Source of the DNA: Deltaproteobacteria bacterium
Lineage (GTDB): Bacteria > Desulfobacterota > DSM-4660 > Desulfatiglandales > Desulfatiglandaceae
DNA length: 10,530 nucleotides
Reading direction: 5' to 3'
Assembly: GCA_013349725.1 (NCBI GenBank)
Contig: DUZB01000055.1
Coordinates: 3,607-14,136 of the forward strand
Below are positions 6,365-10,530 of the stretch, piece by piece. How positions within the stretch are numbered: position 1 is the first letter of the stretch; each line of letters starts with the position of its first letter. Below the pieces are notes generated by a model. The model saw only the letters and a list, made by a program, of their open reading frames with translations. It ran no database searches and was not told the DNA's origin. Both the position numbers and the translations under genes were made by a program.

Positions 6365-6649
6365 TCAATGGGTCGAGCATGAAATACAGGGGTCGTAGGC
6401 GCGCACCAGATTTTCCAGGGTCAATTGCATCTCTTTTTCTTCTCTGTCCAAGATCAGTAGGACTATATAAAACATCCGTTTGATTTCATGGAGAAATAGT
6501 GTAAGATTGATCTGCCGGCCTTGCACGATTTTGTTGGCTTTGGGGTGCGGAATGATTTCAATTATGTTGTGAGGACAACTCAGATAGGGATTGGAGTTGG
6601 TTCTTTCAAATGGCAAAGCCTTTGAACTCTGACCTTGCCCAGAGAGCAT
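6365..6649 (-). pseudogene. Remnant of [NiFe]-hydrogenase large subunit C-terminus
   Basis: The last 14 residues of this minus-strand frame, LVRAYDPCISCSTH followed by a stop, match the C-terminal nickel-ligand motif D-P-C-x-x-C-x-x-H of [NiFe]-hydrogenase large subunits, with the R-A-Y-D-P-C-x-S-C-x-T-H form typical of group 3 (Mvh/Frh/Hox-like) enzymes. The stop falls directly after the His, where the maturation protease would cut in normal precursors. Only codons from about 6430 down to 6365 are recognisable; the rest of the 94-codon frame is not hydrogenase-like to my eye, and the N-terminal cysteine motif (RxCGxC) and small-subunit gene are absent. So this is a relic left by a deletion, not a working gene. 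A small independent protein is less likely. Confidence 0.55.
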
Positions 6650-6728
6650 GGATTCTTATTTTCAATTAGAAATACTGCTCAAAACATCTGTAGTTATTTT
6701 TTTTATTCGATAATAAGGAGAAAAGGAT

Positions 6729-8045
6729 ATGACACCCAAGGACGTAAGCACCTCAGAAAATCAATCGATTCAAATAATGACGAGACTAAAAGAAGAGACA
6801 AAAGCCTACCACTCAAAGCTTGAAGCATTGCCGTATTTCAAAGCCCTCATAGAGCATATACTCCCTTTGGAATGCTACGTGAACCAACTGAGGGCACTGG
6901 CCGTTATTCACGGGGTGCTGGAAAACGAGATGGCGACATCGCAGGACGAGCGGGTGGTGGACATCTGGGAGAACGGGCTGAGAAAGCTTCCTTTGCTGGA
7001 GGACGATCTTGCCTTTTTCAAACCACGGGTTGTATCGGATGCCTCTGAGTCCATCCAGGCCGCCCTTGCCATGACGGAAAAGATCCGTCTCAAAGGCATT
7101 GAAAAACCGACTACCCTGCTGGGTTATCTCTATGTTCTGGAAGGATCGACACTGGGCAACCATATGCACAGACCGGATATTACAGCGACCTTTCACTTGA
7201 ACGCCCTGGATGGCTGCGGTTACTATTCCAGCTACAGGGATCAGGTGCAAACCCATTGGAACCGTTTCTCCAAAAAAGTAAACGGCATAATGGACGATCC
7301 CTCCCTGCACAATCCGGTTATTGAAGCCGCCCACGAAGCCTTCTCCGGCCTGGAAGTGCTGTACACCTTTTTATACCCGTTGCGTAAAACCAATGTACCC
7401 TTTCACGTAACCCGGATCAACCCGGAAGCCGGCAACCATCCCATACCCGAAGATGAACGGGAAATTGAGGCGGCTTTAAGGGCAAGCGATCGGGGCTGGG
7501 CTGAATTTCCTTATTATGAAAAGCGTTATGGTGAACGGGGCAAGCGTTTTTCCGACAGCGACGCGTGCTGGCTTGTGACCCTCACGGCATTGGATCAGGA
7601 AAGTCTGAAGAAACAGATGGATTGGCTTTTAAGGGTGCTTGCCACCCGGGGTATGCCGTCGCTTATGCTGGAAAAGACCCTCTGTTTTTTATATAATGAA
7701 CTGGCCGCCGCGGTCCCCGAAAAAACGGCGATGTACGAAAAGCTGCGCGGGGCAGCGGATGCACTCAAGGAAACCAGGCTAAGGGACATTCAGGAAAAGG
7801 ATTTCCAGAAACTCGCCGGCGAATTTGGCCAGGCTGTGGGGCCCGAAATGGCCGCCTCATGGAAGAATACCGGCGAATTGCTGGTTGCAGCGGTTGCCGA
7901 TGAAAGAAACGGAACAGAAGGCGCTGTGGCAAGTGTACAGGGATGGCTGACGGATGTGGATCGTTTTTCAGGGCAATGGATTCTCGCCGTCAACGAAATC
8001 CTCCAGAAGGCTGAGAAAGTTACATATAAGAGGATAAAAACATGA
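6729..8045 (+). CDS. Heme oxygenase-like protein with an unassigned C-terminal domain
   Basis: The N-terminal half (about 17-225) resembles bacterial heme oxygenases (BphO/HemO), which open heme to biliverdin using O2. It shows LKEETKAYHSKLE with H28 at the proximal heme-ligand position, FKALIEHILPLECYVNQLRA, and YLYVLEGSTLGNH (134-145), where G139 and G143 keep the distal-helix glycines but the usual following Gly is Asn. The C-terminal half (about 240-438) contains YYEKRYGERGKRFSDSDACW and helices ending in a charged tail; I do not recognise this domain. Typical heme oxygenases have about 200 residues, so 438 marks a fusion. AAGGAG 8 nt upstream supports ATG 6729; M17 at 6777 is an alternative. 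Its stop overlaps the next gene by ATGA. No phytochrome is nearby to use a bilin, so heme or bilin sensing rather than chromophore supply is plausible. Catalytic activity is not shown. Confidence 0.85.
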   Translation: MTPKDVSTSENQSIQIMTRLKEETKAYHSKLEALPYFKALIEHILPLECYVNQLRALAVIHGVLENEMATSQDERVVDIWENGLRKLPLLEDDLAFFKPRVVSDASESIQAALAMTEKIRLKGIEKPTTLLGYLYVLEGSTLGNHMHRPDITATFHLNALDGCGYYSSYRDQVQTHWNRFSKKVNGIMDDPSLHNPVIEAAHEAFSGLEVLYTFLYPLRKTNVPFHVTRINPEAGNHPIPEDEREIEAALRASDRGWAEFPYYEKRYGERGKRFSDSDACWLVTLTALDQESLKKQMDWLLRVLATRGMPSLMLEKTLCFLYNELAAAVPEKTAMYEKLRGAADALKETRLRDIQEKDFQKLAGEFGQAVGPEMAASWKNTGELLVAAVADERNGTEGAVASVQGWLTDVDRFSGQWILAVNEILQKAEKVTYKRIKT

Positions 8046-8677
8046 TCGAGGAAAGTGTATACGAGAAATACCTGAGTGCCCTTCTTGCCGGCCGACGTTC
8101 GGAATGCCATGACATTGTTCAGAAACTGCTGGCCAACGGTATAGACCTTAAAGAGCTGTACGGCAAACTGTTTCAAAGGAGCATGTACCAGGTGGGCGAG
8201 CTGTGGGAAAATAACCGCATCACGGTTGCCAACGAACATCTGGCCACCTCCATCACGGAAAGTCTGCTGAATCTTGCCTACCCTTCCATTTTTGCCACTG
8301 AGCGTATCGGGAAAAAGGCCGTGATTTCCTGCAGTGCCAATGAGTTTCACCAGGTGGGCGGGAAAATGGTCGCTGACATATTGGAACTCAACGGCTGGGA
8401 CGGGCATTTCCTGGGCGCCAATACACCCCCTGAGGATATGGTGCAGTATATCCAGGAAGTAAAGCCGGATCTTGTGGGACTCTCCCTCAGCATATTCTCA
8501 AACATAGGACATTTAGAGCGCTGTATCGACGTGGTAAAAACCGATTTTCCCAACATGGATCTGTTGATCGGCGGACAGGCCTTCAGATGGGGAGGAACGG
8601 ATACCATTAAACGGCACTCCCGCGCCGAATATGTTCCTTCCCTGGATGAGCTGGAAAGGTCGATCAAGGGTGCATAA
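8042..8677 (+). CDS. Stand-alone cobalamin-binding sensor protein (CarH-like B12 domain)
   Basis: This 211-residue soluble protein has two parts. Residues about 5-85 form a four-helix B12-binding cap with W55-x9-E65-H66 in LWENNRITVANEHLAT, the W-x9-EH signature of CarH/LitR-type adenosylcobalamin photoreceptors. Residues about 90-205 form a Rossmann-like B12-binding domain with E101-F-H103-Q-V-G106, the (D/E)-x-H-x-x-G motif whose His ligates cobalt, plus LSLS (147-150) and IGGQAF (176-181). The residue after W55 is Glu, where CarH has the His that binds cobalt after light cleavage, so the photoproduct would differ. Unlike CarH there is no MerR DNA-binding domain, so the output must pass through a partner, most simply the kinase encoded next (1 bp gap). 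A corrinoid-methyltransferase protein is the alternative, but no methyltransferase is adjacent and the cap motif argues against it. Confidence 0.88.
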   Translation: MIEESVYEKYLSALLAGRRSECHDIVQKLLANGIDLKELYGKLFQRSMYQVGELWENNRITVANEHLATSITESLLNLAYPSIFATERIGKKAVISCSANEFHQVGGKMVADILELNGWDGHFLGANTPPEDMVQYIQEVKPDLVGLSLSIFSNIGHLERCIDVVKTDFPNMDLLIGGQAFRWGGTDTIKRHSRAEYVPSLDELERSIKGA

Positions 8678-8678
8678 C

Positions 8679-9806
8679 ATGGTGGAAGACCGGATCATCG
8701 ACCGGGAAACGTTTGGCTATCTAAAAGAACACGCCCCTGTGCTGTTTTTTGTTCTTTCAGAAGAAGGCCGGATTGTTGACGCCAACGCCTACGCCTGCAG
8801 CCTGACAGGCCGGTCCCTGGTTGGGGAAAATCTCCGGAATATCATCGTTGATTTCAGCGGCAGGTTCGATCTGAAAGCGGTAATGGGCGAACCGTCCCTG
8901 GAGCCATTGATCCATATCGGCACTGCCTCCGGCCTGCCCCAGAGTTTTTATTTTACTTTTAAACCGGTCTCTGATCATATCCTGGCTCTTGGCCGATTAG
9001 ATGCGGAAGAGATTGAAAAGACGCGCAAAGAAGTGTCGGCCCTGAACCAGGAGCTGAACAATCTCATGCGGGAGCTCCACAAAAAAAATGCCCAGCTCAA
9101 ACGGCTCGATGAGGAAAAAAACCAGTTCCTGGGAATGGCGGCCCACGACTTACGCAAGCCAATCGGGTTGATCATCACCTATTCCGAATTTCTTATGGAA
9201 GAAGCAGCCGACCTGCTGGATGGTGAACAGAAAGGTTTTTTAAATACGATCAATTCCTCCTGCACCTTTATGAAACGGCTGGTGGACGACTTCCTGGACG
9301 TCAGCGCCATCGAAGCCGGAAGATTCGATCTGGAGCTGCAGCTGGTCAATATCACCACCATTTTGGAAGAAAGTCTCAAGCTGAATCATCTTCAGGCCAT
9401 CAAAAAAGGGATTGTGTTACAGGTTCAGGCCGGGGAATGCACACAGCGAATGGCCATGGATGCATCAAAGATTGAACAGGCCATCACGAATCTGGTTTCA
9501 AACGCCATCGAACATACCCAACCCGGTACGAAGGTCAACATTGCCCTTGCCTGTGATCAGCAGTCCATGACCTTCTCGGTCAGGGACAGGGGACCGGGAA
9601 TTCCGCCGGAAGAGATGAAGAAACTGTTCAAGCCCTTTGAAAAGACCAGTGCCAAAAAAACGGGGGGTGAAAAAAGCACGGGTCTCGGCATGCTGATTAC
9701 CCGGAAGATCATTGAAGCACATGGTGGTGAAATATGGGTGGACAGCACACTGGGCAGCGGAACGACCGTCTATTTTAGATTACCACGAAAGGGATGGGAG
9801 CAATGA
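8679..9806 (+). CDS. Cytoplasmic PAS-domain sensor histidine kinase
   Basis: This 375-residue soluble kinase has no membrane segments. Residues about 8-107 form a PAS domain (LKEHAPVLFFVLSEEGRIVD...LTGRSLVGENL). A coiled-coil or signalling helix (108-150) follows, then HisKA with H156 in MAAHDLRKPIG, then HATPase_c with the N box NLVSNAIEHT (271-280), D303-x-G-x-G in VRDRGPGIPP, FKPF (317-320) and GLG (335-337). All catalytic elements are intact, so it should autophosphorylate. ATG 8679 lies 1 bp after the stop of the B12-protein gene; AAGGG is 8 nt upstream. The frame is open further 5' to 8631, but that part overlaps the previous gene. The missing transmembrane sensor means the signal is intracellular, consistent with input from the two upstream proteins. 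Its stop overlaps the regulator start. Confidence 0.93.
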   Translation: MVEDRIIDRETFGYLKEHAPVLFFVLSEEGRIVDANAYACSLTGRSLVGENLRNIIVDFSGRFDLKAVMGEPSLEPLIHIGTASGLPQSFYFTFKPVSDHILALGRLDAEEIEKTRKEVSALNQELNNLMRELHKKNAQLKRLDEEKNQFLGMAAHDLRKPIGLIITYSEFLMEEAADLLDGEQKGFLNTINSSCTFMKRLVDDFLDVSAIEAGRFDLELQLVNITTILEESLKLNHLQAIKKGIVLQVQAGECTQRMAMDASKIEQAITNLVSNAIEHTQPGTKVNIALACDQQSMTFSVRDRGPGIPPEEMKKLFKPFEKTSAKKTGGEKSTGLGMLITRKIIEAHGGEIWVDSTLGSGTTVYFRLPRKGWEQ

Positions 9807-10426
9807 ATCAGAGTATCAAATTACTGGTAGTGGATGATGATCCCGACGTGCTTTTTGCCACGTCTCGAATTGTCAAATCCGCAGGATATGAGGTGTTTGA
9901 AGCATCCACAGGGGCGGAATGCCTGGAAGCCGCAAAAAAGATCCGACCGGATCTGATCCTTTTGGATGTGGTGTTGCCGGATGTGAACGGACCCCAACTC
10001 TGCAAGCAAATCAAGTCCGATCCCGCGCTCAAGGCAACTTTTATTGTATTGATATCGGGCTCGAAAACCTCCTCCCTTGAACAGGCCGATGGACTTGACG
10101 AGGGTGCTGACGGCTATATCGCACGTCCCATATCCAACCGCGAATTGAAGGCAAGAGTCAACGCCATGGTTCGTATTTTGCTTGCCGAGCGCGAGCGGGA
10201 TGACCTCATCGTCCAACTCAAAGACGCGATGGCAAAAGTCAAACAATTGAGCGGCTTTCTACCCATTTGTTCCCACTGCAAAAAAATACGGGATGACAAG
10301 GGGTACTGGAATCAAATCGAGGCCTACATAGGTGCGCACTCGGAAGCTGATTTCAGCCACGGTATCTGTCCGGACTGTGCAAAAAAATTATATCCTGAAT
10401 TCGATTTGTATCCTGAAACAAAATGA
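9803..10426 (+). CDS. Response regulator with a C-terminal four-cysteine tail
   Basis: This is a 207-residue protein with an N-terminal receiver (about 5-120): acidic residues D11-D13, phosphoacceptor D55 in LLDVVLP, switch residue S85 in LISGS, and ARP at 107-109, so the conserved Lys is Arg (R108). A coiled coil (about 120-150) leads to a tail with C156-x2-C159 in PICSHCKKIRDDKGYW and C179-x2-C182 in GICPDCAKKLYPE. This tail is common at the ends of signalling proteins in Desulfobacterota and relatives and is likely a zinc or metal-binding module of unknown function. There is no DNA-binding or GGDEF domain. ATG 9803 overlaps the kinase stop (ATGA) and is preferred over ATG 9794, which lacks a spaced ribosome binding site. 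It is the natural partner of the kinase; its output is unknown. Confidence 0.92.
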   Translation: MNQSIKLLVVDDDPDVLFATSRIVKSAGYEVFEASTGAECLEAAKKIRPDLILLDVVLPDVNGPQLCKQIKSDPALKATFIVLISGSKTSSLEQADGLDEGADGYIARPISNRELKARVNAMVRILLAERERDDLIVQLKDAMAKVKQLSGFLPICSHCKKIRDDKGYWNQIEAYIGAHSEADFSHGICPDCAKKLYPEFDLYPETK

Positions 10427-10530
10427 AGGATCATCACCTTTTACGTGATATTGAACCTTCACTACGCCATTGAAGTTTTATAGGCAATAATCGGCATCCT
10501 TCACCAAAGCCGGAAAGTAGTTTACACTTT
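10427..10530. other. Downstream intergenic end of window
   Basis: No gene is seen in the last 104 bp. A weak hairpin (ATCAC at 10434-10438, GTGAT at 10446-10450) lies just after the regulator stop but lacks a T-run, so it is not a convincing terminator. Confidence 0.5.

Noticed and set aside
6299..6728. A cobalamin riboswitch or other structured RNA before the sensory operon
   Set aside because: I looked because a B12-binding protein is encoded downstream, but saw no B12-box-like sequence; the stretch is mostly the hydrogenase relic and an A+T-rich leader.
7790..8407. A 205-codon minus-strand frame across the junction of two genes
   Set aside because: It is antisense to the heme-oxygenase-like and B12 genes, with no motif and no ribosome binding site.
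8631..8678. Earlier start for the PAS kinase at ATG 8631
   Set aside because: It would overlap the B12-protein gene by 47 bp; ATG 8679 directly after its stop has AAGGG at good spacing.
9794..9802. Earlier start for the response regulator at ATG 9794
   Set aside because: ATG 9803 gives the classic ATGA overlap with the kinase stop, and AAGGG sits 9 nt before it; ATG 9794 has no spaced ribosome binding site.

Overview
The window looks like chromosomal DNA of an anaerobic or facultatively anaerobic bacterium, most likely Desulfobacterota (the old Deltaproteobacteria). This is an inference from gene content: a NIL-domain ferredoxin, a response regulator ending in a CxxC...CxxC tail of a kind I associate with that group, an archaeal-type UMP kinase, and a remnant of a [NiFe]-hydrogenase large subunit. 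No rRNA, tRNA, CRISPR array or intact mobile element was seen.

Layout. (1) 3-2416, plus strand: the 3' part of a class I/II PLP aminotransferase, a NIL-domain 2x[4Fe-4S] ferredoxin, and the tRNA 2-thiouridylase MnmA, closely spaced and probably co-transcribed. (2) 2512-3807, plus strand: the last residues of a hybrid histidine kinase whose catalytic part is missing, running in frame into a protein with two receiver domains, followed by a separate HPt protein. This looks like the surviving phosphorelay half of a BarA/ArcB-like system. (3) 3808-5860: a palindromic repeat, then a minus-strand archaeal-type UMP kinase, then about 1 kb with no convincing gene but with short repeats and possible decayed coding fragments. 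(4) 5861-6298: a small RlpA-type lipoprotein behind a good sigma70-like promoter. (5) 6365-6649, minus strand: a relic ending in the C-terminal nickel-ligand motif of a [NiFe]-hydrogenase large subunit. (6) 6729-10426, plus strand: a compact four-gene sensory operon.

The sensory operon is the most interesting part. It encodes, in order, a heme-oxygenase-like protein with an unassigned C-terminal domain, a stand-alone cobalamin-binding protein carrying the W-x9-EH cap signature of CarH-type B12 photoreceptors, a soluble PAS histidine kinase with a coiled-coil linker, and a response regulator with a four-cysteine C-terminal tail and no DNA-binding domain. Two of the three junctions are 4-bp ATGA overlaps and the third is a 1-bp gap, so the four products are very likely made together. 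My inference is that the heme- or bilin-related protein and the B12 protein form a sensory input (light, oxygen, heme or cobalamin status) to the kinase-regulator pair. I do not know a described system with this composition.

Several truncated gene ends (kinase tail, hydrogenase tail) and repeats lie between the intact operons, so the region from 2417 to 6728 has probably undergone deletions and rearrangement.
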